DNA from: Watersipora subatra
Taxonomy: Eukaryota > Bryozoa > Gymnolaemata > Cheilostomatida > Watersiporidae
Assembly (NCBI RefSeq): GCF_963576615.1
Contig: NC_088711.1
Span: 18,632,182 to 18,696,181, forward strand
Reading direction: 5' to 3'
Length of the DNA stretch: 64,000 nt
The notes under the pieces are model-generated. The model was given only the letters and a program-made list of their open reading frames with translations. It made no database searches and was not told the DNA's origin. Made by a program: the position numbers and the translations under genes. The first letter of the stretch is position 1. Each line of letters starts with the position of its first letter. This document shows positions 46,335 through 56,802 of this stretch, piece by piece.

Positions 46335-47196
46335 TTAAAGTTGACTATCGCTAGAGGTAGCTTTTCTAAGCTCAGCTTGCTGTTTTTCTGTAGAGTGTAG
46401 AACAGGAAGGCAGTTCAGACTTAAAATTTCCTCACCTAATAACTGCTCACTCTTTCTGTATGTAGCTCTGCTCAGTGTATCGGCAATATATAGTTTTTCA
46501 CCCCACTTGTATGTTACTTTTAGAGTAGCGTCATATGGCATCAATCTCCAAATTAGGTTGAGTAACCTGGGAGGTATCTTGTCAATCGGTTTGCCTAAGA
46601 TGTTGCTAAGAGGATTGTGGTAAGTTTCAACAGTAAAGTTTTCTCCATAAATGTATCTGTGAAAGTTTTCTGCTCTAAACACAGCAGCTCACATTTCTTT
46701 CTCTATCTGAAACCAATCTTTTTCTGTGCTTTTAAGAGCTTTGGAGGCATATGCCACTGGTCTTCCGTCTTGAAGGATTGCTGCCCCAATAGTTGACTTT
46801 TTAGAGTCAGCTGTAATGAGAACAGGAATTGTGACATCGTAGTACTTCAAAACAGGCGTTGAGGAAATTGCATCCTTGATTTTTCTGAAGTTCTTATCCT
46901 GCTGTTGAGTCCAAATAAAGCCAGAGACTTTCTCAGTCATCATTCGCAGCTCACCTAAATGCTCGCAAAGATTTGGCACAAACTTTGTGAGATAGTTAAC
47001 CATACCTATTATTCTCTGCACTTCTTTCTTGTCTGTTGGAGGTTCCAGATTGTGTATGACAGAAACATTGCACGAATCGGGTTTTACTCTGTTAGCTGAA
47101 ATATTACGTCCAATATACTTCACTTGAGATACAGCAATCTGGGACTTCTGTTTGTTTAGCTCCAACCCATGTTGTCTGCATCGTTCTAGCACCAAC
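46335..47196 (-). pseudogene. Ty3/gypsy RT thumb and RNase H segment
   Basis: Resumes to the left of the MITE with ERCRQHGLELNKQKSQ and KYIGRNISANRVKPD (RT palm end), LEPPTDKKEVQRIIGMVNYL (thumb), then RNase H ITADSKKSTIGAAILQ, GRPVAYASKAL and DTLSRATY. A stop separates two frames near 46688 (between ...WFQIEKEM and MFRAENFHRYIYG). One RNase H Asp is visible at ITADSK; others were not verified. Confidence 0.8.
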
Positions 47197-48102
47197 TTAA
47201 AGGTTGACTTGCAACAAAATTCACATTACAGTTATTTGGTACCAAAAGATTCACTATGTCTTACTCTGATGTGTTGTAGGTGCAAAATATGTGGAAATGT
47301 GATTACAAGCTCTTAAAAGCTCAAAAGCGAACAGTTAATCGCCGCCATCATGAAACTGACGTAGATCGGAATCAGTTTATTTCTTTTACGTAGTCATTAC
47401 ATTTGGTTATTGTTTTGACATGTGATGTTATCACGTGAATTCAAAGGCCAATAAAAGGCTCAATATAAAACTTCTCGTAGCACTAGTTTATGACAAACAC
47501 TTCAGGTTTTACCGAAGACCCCTGTATCAAATATAGATGCTCACTACTACAGTTTTGTTTCAGCTTGGTCTAATCGTCTAGTCGTAATCTGATCATGTGG
47601 CCCATACTTCGCGAATAATTTCTGCAGCATTTTTCAATTATCACAGGTGACCAACAGGCTCGTCATGTTTATCAGACAATGATATGTACTCCTTCGAGCT
47701 AAGGTTAAATAATTAAATGAATTTTTACGGTAGGTTATAAGATATCAGTGCTGAAAGTGACAGCATTACAATGACGATGAAACAGCCGTATAAGAACAAT
47801 AGACATGGTTTTATTGAATGTGCAAAATATATTTGTGAAAATATTTCGAGGAATGAGGTTGCGTGAAAGTGTAAACAGAAGCCATATTGTACAACTACCT
47901 CCCATTTGAGCCATTTTGGAAAGAGATTCTAATCTACAGCGGTCTTGTGATGGCCGCGATTAACTGTTCGTTTTTGAGTTTTTAGGGGCTTGTAATCACA
48001 TTTCTACATATTTTGAACCTACAAAACGGCAGAGTAAGACATAGCAAATCTTTAGATACCAAAATAACTGTAATGTGAATTTTGTTGCGAGTCAACCTTT
48101 AA
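47197..48102. mobile_element. TTAA MITE of the Kolobok family inside the gypsy RT
   Basis: TTAA at 47197-47200 and 48099-48102; ends AGGTTGACTTGCAACAAAATTC and its inverse. The body aligns with the left and right arms of the 27.1-31.3 kb Kolobok element (CATGTGGCC, GATCAGATTACGACTAGACGA inverted, GTTTATGACAAACACTTC). The gypsy frame resumes on the other side once one TTAA is counted, showing a clean insertion. Confidence 0.88.
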
Positions 48103-49080
48103 GTCTCTTAATGTGTTCTTCAAGAGTCTCGGCATATATCAGTATGCTATTCATGATCACTGCCGCACCATCCAGACTTTCGAGTAGCCTCTCTATCGCA
48201 GCCTGAAACAGTTCAGGACCAAAAGGTAACCTTGTGAATGCAAATCTACCCAATGGGCCGTTAAAAGTTGTCAAAAAGCTACTAGGCTTGTCTAGTTTCA
48301 ATTGCCAAAACTCTTTATAAGCAGCTAATACGCTAAAAATTTTAGCATCAGGCATCCTAGCAGTAATGGAATCTATGGTAGGCAATGGGTAATGTGCGGC
48401 TTTACAGCTTTGTTTACGATTGTTGGGTCAATACAAATCCTAATGCTACCATCAGGTTTCTTGACCAGCACTAAGCTATTGACCCAGTCAGTTGGCTCAG
48501 TTACTTTGACAATGATACTCTGTGATTCGATTTGTCTAAGCTCTTCTATAACTTTATCTTGAACTGGTTCGGGTATCACTCTTGGAGCGTGTACAACAGG
48601 AGTGTAGATAGTATTTATTTTTATAGAATACTCAGCCTCAATACAGCCTAGTCCATCAAATACATCTGAGTAATCCTTAAGATGATTGTTACTGTCCGTT
48701 TTACTTGTAGTAGAGTATATTTGGTTGAGTTTAGCCAACAGTCCTAGATTAACACATGTTTCACCACCTAAAACAGCTCTTCTACCTTCTGGCACAACCA
48801 TAAACTTCAGAAGTAAGCTTTTGTCATTTATTCTAGCGGTAGCTGTAACCTGTCCTGATGGCACAAGGTGATCACCAGAGTAGGAATATAAAGTGGTGCT
48901 GCAAAGTTGCACTGGTAGGTTCATCTGGCTTACTATTTGTACCGGAAGTGTATTGCCCTCTGCTCCTGTATCTAGCAGCATTGAAACTGTTGTGTTATTG
49001 ATCTCAATGTCCGTAGTCCAGTCTGTTGGGTTAGGTTGAGAACTATTCACACACTCAACAAACAAAGAGTCACATTGGCT
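48092..49080 (-). pseudogene. Ty3/gypsy protease and reverse transcriptase N-terminal part
   Basis: The first frame (to 48373) holds the aspartic protease motif LLDTGAEGN, then the RT entry region (VHAPRVIPEPVQDKVIEEL, VNSLVLVKKPDGSIRICIDP). The next frame (48385-48092) continues RT: FWQLKLDKPSSFLTTF, RFAFTRLPFGPELFQ. The two overlap by a frameshift near 48380. The catalytic Asp pair is missing: the expected motif position reads MNSILIYAE. The enzyme is therefore dead regardless of the MITE that follows. Confidence 0.8.
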
Positions 49081-49427
49081 ACAAGCAATAGACTTTGGTG
49101 AAAAGCAGCATTTCTCAAAATGATTGAACTTGTATCAGTTGCTACAGATCTGTCCTTTTGCTGGACACACATCAAGTGGATGTTTGGTTTGGCTTCCACA
49201 CCTAGAGCATTTACTTGACTGGTGTTTTCTAGATTGACCGACTCAACGGTACGCACTGTTCTACCGTGCGTACGCACGGTACGCACTAACTGCATCTATT
49301 GAGACACTTTCATTACTATTTTCACATTTAACTGCTTCTTCCAAACGCCTAAACATTTCTACAACATTGTCCAATTCAACTTTCTCCATCTGCCTAATTT
49401 TCGCAACGATGTTAGCATCGTCTAAGC

Positions 49428-49850
49428 TTAGTATACCAGAGTGTGTAATATCAACGTTTCGGTCCGCTCACCAAACTCACAATGGCGTGCTCTTTTCTTC
49501 AACTCAGTCAGATATTCATCTATAGTAGCATGATTTTGCTTGCAGTTGAGAAAATGGTCTCTTGAGTTAAACAGACTACGCCTTGGCTTGCAAAAGCTGT
49601 CAAAATTCTCCAGTACATCAGCAAATACGTTTTTACTTTTGCCAGTTGCATACGTGAATGTTTTGTAGATGTCTTTGCGTCTCTCACCAATAGTCCGCAA
49701 TAACAGTGCTATCTTGACTTTGTCATCAGCTTTATCCTTGTCAATAGCTGCCAACAAATGTGTAAAGTCTTTTTTGCAAGCCTCCCATTCTGCTGGCAAA
49801 TCTACTTCTGCCAATGGCTTAGGAGCCAAGAACTGATATCCACTAGCCAT
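49428..49850 (-). pseudogene. Ty3/gypsy gag fragment
   Basis: Starts at ATG 49850-49848, just inside the microsatellite border. It contains a retrotransposon gag segment ([16 protein letters not shown], then LLRTIGERRKDIYKTF and DEYLTELKKRARHCEFG), a capsid-like helical pattern. The frame is lost near 49440: a neighbouring frame continues as GILSLDDANIVAKIRQME. A Cys-rich zinc-knuckle stretch (CSRCGSQTKHPLDVC) follows at about 49215-49170, in another frame, with an in-frame stop near 49136. Confidence 0.75.
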
Positions 49851-49880
49851 AGCAACGTTAATGCAGTCGTAGCATATGTT

Positions 49881-49881
<1 letters not shown>

Positions 49882-49966
<85 letters not shown>
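49882..49966. repeat. (AT)n microsatellite
   Basis: Uninterrupted AT dinucleotide of about 85 bases, followed by ACATGTATACATACATGTATG. It borders the gag end of the gypsy remnant. Confidence 0.95.
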
Positions 49967-49974
<8 letters not shown>

Positions 49975-50074
49975 ACATACATGTATGTATATATGACAAT
50001 TACATAGATCTGAAAATTACACTAAATTGCCTTGAACGAATGGGCTCAACAAGTTCCTGGAGCTTGTGTTATGG

Positions 50075-51175
50075 TAGCCTGTCTTGACAAGCTGTTGTTT
50101 TGCGTAGTTGTACCCCCGTCGAGCGGCGAGCAACAACAGCTTGTCACAAGACGTACTGCACCTGATGCATCAGCTGCACTTATAGGGAGTTGTTCTCTTC
50201 CGTCTACGCGGCTTGGCCGCGATGTTATGTCGGTCGCTCCATTGGTAATCATGACGGATTTCACGCAAAAATTTATGTAGAAAAAAAACAAGATTACAAC
50301 GTTTAACCAAAAATCAGTTTCTGTGATGAACTTTAGTAGAACTTAAGAATAAAATAAACTCAAAATAAAATCCATAAGGACAAATAAAACTGACTGATAC
50401 AAAAATAGGGACGAGTATAACTGGAGTGGCTCAGAACCTGGTCACGTGACGGGGAATTTTCTGTTTTTGTCTAATATTTAATATCTCATGCCAAATCTTA
50501 CCATTTTTTTCGAGATTTATATTTTTTTATACATTTCTCTATGTTTATATACATTTTCCAAATACCTCTCTGTGTACAATAATCTTATGCAAGATTCTGC
50601 AACTATTTATGCACATTTTTGCATAATATCTTATCTTATATTTCTTAACGGTATTGGGTTATTAGTAGTGGGTTATTGCAATATTGCTGTGATAGAATAT
50701 AGCATTGTAGCCAGTGTCTAATATTAATCATGATACACGATTAAATGCAACTGGGCATGTGCAAGACATGTGACAAAAACAGAAAATTCCCCCGTCAAGT
50801 GACCAGGTTCTGAGCCACTCCAGTTATACTCGTCCCAAAAATAGAAATAAAACTGACTGAGTGCACAAATAACGACATGTTTAGTCGCTGTTGTTGCCTA
50901 AGTTCTCAAATTCTAATATAGTTTACTGCAGAGAGGGTTCGCCAGTTAAACGTTCTTATCTTAATTTTTCTACATAAATTTTTGCGTGAAATCCGTTATG
51001 ATTACCAATGGAGCGACCGGAATAACATCGCGGCCAAGCCGCGTAGACGGAAGAGAACAACTCCCTATAAGTGCAGCTGATGCATCAGGTGCAGTACGTC
51101 TTGTGACAAGCTGTTGTTGCTCGCCGCTCGACGGGGGACAACTACGCAAAAACAACAGCTTGTCGAGACAGGCTA
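50075..51175. mobile_element. Foldback element with ~250-bp inverted arms
   Basis: The left arm (about 50075-50330) begins TAGCCTGTCTTGACAAGC; the right arm (about 50935-51175) is its inverse, ending GACAGGCTA. GTTATGGTAG flanks the left edge (50068-50077) and recurs after the right edge (51178-51187), a likely 9-10 bp duplication as in Mutator-like elements. The spacer contains a second, independent TIR element. A solo arm is at 4476-4720. Confidence 0.8.
50408..50836. mobile_element. 429-bp TIR element with 7-bp TSD, nested in the foldback spacer
   Basis: Ends GGGACGAGTATAACTGG and its perfect inverse, continuing as AGTGGCTCAGAACCTGGTCAC on both sides. AAAAATA at 50401-50407 is repeated at 50837-50843. 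There is no credible ORF. A 7-bp duplication does not point clearly to one superfamily. Confidence 0.85.
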
Positions 51176-51815
51176 GGGTTATGGTAGTACAGCCTGAAGA
51201 ATGCAAAACCATGAAGCTGACAGAAGTTTAAAACAAAGATAAGTAGACATTTAAACCTCATTGTATATTTGAACTTTATAATTATTATTATGTACATACA
51301 TGTCATTTAAATATAAACTAATTAGTGATATTGATAAAAAAACAAAAGTTGATTACACATAATAAAATCTGTAATTCATATGCTCAGCTAAACTGATTTT
51401 GCTGGCCAATATTTTATGATGAGCATCATGTTTCGAATGGTAAATGGAGTTTTTTCTATTTTGATTAATTGTAATTAATGAAATAGAAATAAAACTATGC
51501 ACCTAGAAGTGTGCGCTGTTATCACCTAAACAACATTATTGATTTCAAACATTTATAGTAATTGTAACAGAATTAACAGGCGAACCTTTCCACAAACAAC
51601 CAGTTTGATAGATATCACAGCTTCTAATTATTGGTATTTACAATTAAAACATACACTGCAAACTCACATGTATTCTAGTAGATAACATCTTCTTTCTTAC
51701 CTGAAATAGATTGAATCACTTTTCACACTGAAAATCAAGCTGTCCTCTTTCTGTAGCTTTGTGGTATTCTTTAACAGATATGGATTTAACGCATTTATGT
51801 AAATACCACCATCTT
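51176..51815. other. Non-coding stretch
   Basis: AT-rich, with no ORF or recognised repeat by eye. Confidence 0.5.
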
Positions 51816-51817
51816 TG

Positions 51818-51912
51818 ACTATCACGTTGAAAACGCCAGGTCTCGTCTGATCTCTGAAGCTAAGCAACGTCGAGCCTGGTTAGTACTTGGATGGGTGACC
51901 GCCTGGGACTCA
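51818..51912 (+). rRNA. 5S rRNA-like sequence, partial (pseudogene or 5S-derived SINE head)
   Basis: CACGTTGAAAACGCCAGGTC, CTGAAGCTAAGCAACGTCG, GTTAGTACTTGG and ATGGGTGACCGCCTGGGA match animal 5S rRNA closely, including box A, the intermediate element and box C of the internal promoter. The first dozen bases and the last ~20 (after CCTGGGA) do not match, so the closing helix I is absent. It is a single copy in this window. It is either a 5S pseudogene or the head of a SINE3-type element. Confidence 0.8.
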
Positions 51913-52094
51913 CTCTATCACACTTAAGGCTAGCAAATACTTGAGTGAATATGGAGAAAAGAAATTGAGAGTTGTGTAATGGGTATGGCCTGTACATTTA
52001 CACAATATTAAGAACAGCAATATTTCGGATCTGAAGAAAAGCAGAATTTAAACCAAATTCAGTACACCAGGAATTAAGCCTGTTATTTGACATT

Positions 52095-52520
52095 TTAAAG
52101 ATGAACTCACACAAAACTTTAAAAGGTTTTATTAGAAAGTATTTATGTTTTTTATCATTTGAGATTATTTTCGATGTTTGAGGTGATTTGATTGCCACTA
52201 TGTTTCAAGATTGAAATCGATAAAACTTGATTGTGATGAAAATGGCAGAAGAATAAATCGTGCGAAATGACGTCACTAGAGACTATCATTGTCAAAGTTG
52301 ATATAGGCTATTGTGCTCGAGTTGTAGCATTACGCGCCTCTAGTCTTTTGGTCTCCGCAATTATAGACGCCATATTTGCACTTTCAATTAATAATTGTGA
52401 TTTTGTTCTTAAAACATCCTGGTAATCAGATCACCTCAAACAAAAAACAATCGCAAATGATAGAGAAATACCGATAATTTGTGATAAAATCTGCAAAAAA
52501 TTTGTGAGTCATTTTTAGGC
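52095..52520. mobile_element. TTAA-ended MITE, family 2
   Basis: It begins TTAAAGATGAACTCACACAAA. Internal landmarks are TTTGAGGTGATTTGATTGCCA, GTTTCAAGATTGAAATCGATA, TGACGTCACTAG and AAACATCCTGGTAATCAGATC. The right end is eroded. Confidence 0.7.
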
Positions 52521-53002
52521 TTCGAGTAGATTTTTTTGCTCTGCCATATTTTTACATATTTATCAATGATTGCTTCACAGCACAACCAGTCACACGTAAG
52601 AGGTTCTTATAGAGCAATGTATCAGTTTTGGTTAAAAGTTTTGTGAAAGGTGAAAATTGTGCATGCGGCCACTTCAACATGTTATCAGAATTTCACGAAA
52701 TTTCCAACAACATTTTAATGTTGTCTAAGCAATAGAAACTTTGTGATGTAAAGTTGAGCACATGTATAACTACATGTAGTTAATACATGTATGCAGAGTT
52801 TCTGGCAAATAATGAGCTGTCAATGTAACATTTATATACATGAAGCTATTAAGGAATAGTGTATTTTAAGATGAGAGGCAGGATATATAATAAAAGATAA
52901 GCAGGTAATACATAAATAGGGCATTAAATTTAAAAGTTTCACCTCAACTAACATTTGATATAAAATCTTTTCAGTTCACTAAAATTTTGTGGTAAAATTT
53001 TT

Positions 53003-56000
53003 TCAACGCCTTTTTCTCCGTCGTCTGCGCTTTTTGCTACTAGTGTTTGAATTGGCTTCTTTTGGTTGAGTGCTTTCCAGCTTTGTATCTGTTGACTTTG
53101 ACTCGAGCTCATCCTTGAGTGCAGGTTGATAGCTAAATTCTGAATCACATTCTAGACCAGGTTCCAAGTCTGATTCTGGATCTGGCTTTAGATTAGACTC
53201 TGGATCAGGCTTTAGATTAGATTCTAGAGCAGGCTTTGGATTAGATTCTAGTGCAAGCTTTGAATTGGACTCTGAATCAGGCTTTGGATTAGATTCTGGA
53301 GTAGGCTTTGGATTGGACTCTGAATCGCCTTCTACATCAGTTTTTGAACCCAAGTTTAGATCAGATTCTTTTCCTAGTTCTGGATCTTGTTCTAGATCTG
53401 AATTTGAATCTAACTTTAAATCAAATTCTATACCAAATTCTTCATTAGGTTCCAGATAAGATTTTGAATCTAATTTTAAACTGATATCTATATCACATTC
53501 CGGATAAGCTTTTGTGTTGAATGCTTCATTAGATTCTAAATAAGGTTTTTGATCAGGCTTCAGGTTGAGATGTGAATCAAGTTCGAGGCTGAGTACCTGA
53601 TCCAATGTTGGCTCATTTTCTGGCTCAAGTGTCAGATCTACTTGTACATCAGCTTGAGGATGGGTACAAGAAATATATTCTCGATCAGGCTCTAAATGAG
53701 GGTCTAGATGAGGCTCTAAATGAGGCTGTAAATGAGGCTCTAAATGAGGCTCTAAATGAGGCTCTAAATGAGGCTCTAAATGAGGCTCTAAATGAGGCTC
53801 TAGATGAGGCTCTAGATGAGGCTCTAGATGAGGCTCTAGATGAGGCTCCAGATGAGGCTCCAGATGAGGCTCCAGATGAGGCTCCAAATGAGGCTCTAAA
53901 TGAGGCTCCAAATGAGGCTCTAAATGAGGCTCCAAATGAGGCTCCAGATGAGGCTCTAGATGAGGCTCTAGATGAGGCTCTAGATGAGGCTCTAGATGAG
54001 GCTCTAGATGAGGCTCTAGATGAGGCTCTAGACCAGACTCTATATCAGTTTTTAGATCAGATTCTAAATTGTCCACCGGCTCCGACGGAATGGTAGAGGA
54101 GTCAGAGTGAAAATCTGTATCTTCAACTTCTGCAGTATTTGACAACTGCTTGACCGCTTCTTTTTCTCGCATAACAATAAGGGCTTGACTCAATAACCGG
54201 CTGGCAATGGCTAAAATCTCATTATTTCCATATTTGCTTATGTCATCAGCTGACGTCTCTTGCTGTTTTCCCTCACTCTCTTCTAAAGCTGCCTTTTCTG
54301 CTTCTGCTTTTTTGAATGCGCTGTTTGTAATTATCAAGGTAGGCTGCTTACCAGAAGAAGCAGGCTGTGTTGCTGGTTCTGTAGTTGGAGAGGATTCACT
54401 TGGCAGCACTTCTGTTTGTGACAAGGTTTGAGATTGTGATGGCTCGGTAGAGTCAGATAGTTGCGAAGAGTTAGATTGTGATTTTCTTGCAGCCTTTTGA
54501 TGTGTCATTATGAAATCCTTGCTGGATCCTAGAACAGGCAACTCAAGTTTAACAGCTGTTTTTTTTCTCACAATTGCAATATTATTTTTGTTCAAGACTG
54601 TCCGTAACTTTGATGTTTTATGTTTTGAAATGGCTAGAGATTTCAAGTCCTTTTGCAACTTCTGCTGAGGAAGTTCTGAGCCTTCTTCAGGTAAACGTGC
54701 TTTGCTGTTAGAACTCAACCTTGAGCTTAGTACTTGTTGCTGTTTTGGTATCCTCGTTGTAGGCAGCATGGCTTTACACGGCAATGGATACTTTTGACAT
54801 CGCTTAAACGCTCCGATTGCTAGAAAAGGATGGCACAGATCCTCTTGCACATCATTGGAAAAAGCACGCAAATATTTTTCACGATCTTTTCTCATGTATT
54901 CTCTCAGCATTTTTGGATCTCCATTTGTCCAGTCAGTACCAGTGCGCCGTGATATCTCTTCGCGTTCATAGGCAATAAACTGATCGCTCCAAGTTATTTT
55001 AATTTTATGTCGCTCTGTTTCACCTTGTTCTTCAGTCACTGGTGTAACATGGCTAATCCTAGTTTTCATAATACTATTGTAAGACTGTCTAATATGGTGT
55101 GCAAATGACTCACATTCTAATGATATGATCTGACTATATTTGGAATCCGCTGGGTTGCAGTTGTCTGGATCTATGAGGCACATTTCTTGCAAAAGTGTGA
55201 TGTACATTGCTGCAGCAATGATAAATGCACTGAGACAGAGCTCGGCGTGTTCTTTTAGCATTAGTAAGGTGAGTAAACCGCCCAATGAAGTTTTAGGAGT
55301 TAATAACTTCGTTAGTGTAGCCTTTGTACTCTGTGGATCACTTTTTGCTGGTAGGTACTCATCCAAAAACCACTTGACAAGCATATCTAATGTTTCGTTT
55401 ATCCCATTTGAAACTCTATCACTCATGGACTGGTTCATAAGAATTTTTACTATTTCGAAATAGTCTCCAAAGTAGGATTGGAGTTGTCCTTTTGCGTAAG
55501 CTTTTTTAAAAGCCTGTATTCCATCTCCAAAACATAATCCATTGATTAGGATCTCAGCTACATCAGAAGCATTTAGACTCTTTTCTTTGCCGTCACTCGT
55601 ATCCTGGCCCACATCTAGTCCTAAACCAATAGAACAAAAGAGTTGTATAAACCTTCAAACTTATTAATAAGCATGACTAATATATTTGATGAGACTTGAA
55701 AATTTTTAAAAATTTCAAATCTGATTAAATTTATTAGGAGCATTTTTTCTCACGCTACACTGATCAAACATATTTACATTGTGATTTGAGGATTATCTAT
55801 ATAAATCTCAAAATCTGTGTGTTGTGTGTATGTCCAGCTATGCGATTTAAGTGTCCAAAAAATTCACATCTTACTGGATTAGAACTTCGTATGCCAGATC
55901 ACATGACAATAATCTACCTCATTAAGCTACACTAGATACAATGGATTCGTTGGGCAGATATTTATCACATCGATTAAAATATGTATAACAACAATGTATT

Positions 56001-56802
56001 ACACACAACATCACTAAGGCTTGCTCTCACGGCTCTTATTACTAAGTTTAGGAATATAACAGATTACTCAAATTAGCCAATGACAACTATATTACTTGCC
56101 ATCGGTTATAAACTGTCTTTTTACTCTTGTAATGCCGGCATACAACTAGTTGAATAATAAAGAAAAAACCAATGACAAGAATTCACTGAAGTTTCTACCA
56201 CAATTGATTAAAGGAGTCAAAATACATCTAACTCCAAATCTAACTAAACTCAATACACATGCTATCAGAAAAAAATTATATTATTTTAAAAGTCTAGATG
56301 TACTTTCTACTAATATCATGAGCTTAAGCTTTACATTCCATAATTTTGTTTTGGTCATACATTGAAGTTTTTTGAACACAACAGATTTGAGTAATTTTGT
56401 TTGTGCCAACTCTTTATTTATCAACCAGCCAATCATTGCAACCTCTCAACTACCTCAACTAATAAAGAAGATAAACAGGCTTGACAGACTTGACGTACAC
56501 TTATTCTGACTAGTTTTGATATATTTGAATTAATTGGAAAAATACTCAAATCAAAACTTGAACAAATTTGGCTATTGTTTAAATTGTTGTTATTTCAAAA
56601 AATGCAGTATATATGATAGGGATCAACACTAATTGTCAGCTTTGAAGTAACTCATCCATCACCTAAGATTAGTTATACAAATATGTTTAGCAATATTTGA
56701 GTACTACGTACATCAGAGAAAATCAGGCTGTCTCAATATAAATCCCAGTTTAGGGCGATAATATCTCATGGTTAGATATACAAAGAACAACTTACCAGCC
56801 AT
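53003..56802 (-). CDS. Unrecognised WTNGDPK-domain protein with LEPH repeats, two exons
   Basis: Exon 1 is only seven coding bases, ATGGCTG at 56802-56796, before GTAAGT; exon 2 is 55620-53003 after acceptor GGTTTAG. They join in phase to give [17 protein letters not shown] and about 874 residues. Residues 1-280 form a predominantly helical domain with the hydrophobic stretch [19 protein letters not shown] and the motif DWTNGDPK, followed by [10 protein letters not shown]. Residues about 280-540 are Ser/Gln/Thr-rich. About 570-685 are some 28 LEPH tetrapeptides. A Glu/Asp-Ser-Asn-Pro repeat region follows, and the end is [10 protein letters not shown], perhaps nuclear. I do not know the family. 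The N-terminal domain is conserved in the broken paralogue at 60.1-61.7 kb, which supports both this start and the tiny first exon. No stop or frameshift interrupts it. Function unknown. Confidence 0.8.
53160..53345. repeat. Coding repeat, Glu-Ser-Asn-Pro-Lys-Pro units
   Basis: Roughly 36-bp units (GATTCTGGATCTGGCTTTAG and variants) encode [15 protein letters not shown] residues on minus in the C-terminal region of the WTNGDPK protein. The units are less regular than the LEPH array. Confidence 0.75.
53688..54035. repeat. 12-bp coding minisatellite (LEPH array)
   Basis: About 28 units of 12 bp, GAGGCTCTAGAT and variants on +, encode Leu-Glu-Pro-His on minus. Nearly all variation is at two bases, giving CTA, TTA, CTG and TTG, all Leu codons. 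Exceptions are one Gln and one Asp for Glu. Confidence 0.95.
55792..56140 (-). repeat. SINE-like repeat in the intron of the WTNGDPK gene
   Basis: ATATAAATCTCAAAATCTGTG and GTATGTCCAGCTATG are the inverse of the SINE tail seen at 4.9-5.08 and 36.6 kb. A weak B-box-like region lies to the right (about 55870-55905). From about 56010 it resembles inverted 3.55-kb sequence (GGCTTGCTCTCACGGCTC against GAGCCGTGAGAGCAAGCC). Confidence 0.5.

Larger units (their letters stand above)
45066..49850 (-). mobile_element. Decayed Ty3/gypsy retrotransposon (gag-pol interior, no LTRs seen)
   Basis: On minus, from right to left, are gag, zinc knuckle, protease, reverse transcriptase, RNase H and integrase segments in normal Ty3/gypsy order, with stops and frameshifts in most of them. 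The coding order resembles invertebrate K02A2.6-like elements. The gag start abuts the (AT)n run at 49882-49966, and no repeated LTR was found at either side, so both ends appear lost. A TTAA MITE interrupts the reverse transcriptase part. Confidence 0.85.

Noticed and set aside
50032..51231. Frames in the foldback arms (ISAADASGAVRLVTS and similar)
   Set aside because: They occur in mirrored form in both arms and again in fragments at 4.5 kb. This is TIR sequence, not coding.
53605..54096. Plus-strand frame repeating [10 protein letters not shown]
   Set aside because: Antisense shadow of the LEPH array. The minus frame has splice, start and paralogue support, and DNA variation is synonymous only for minus.
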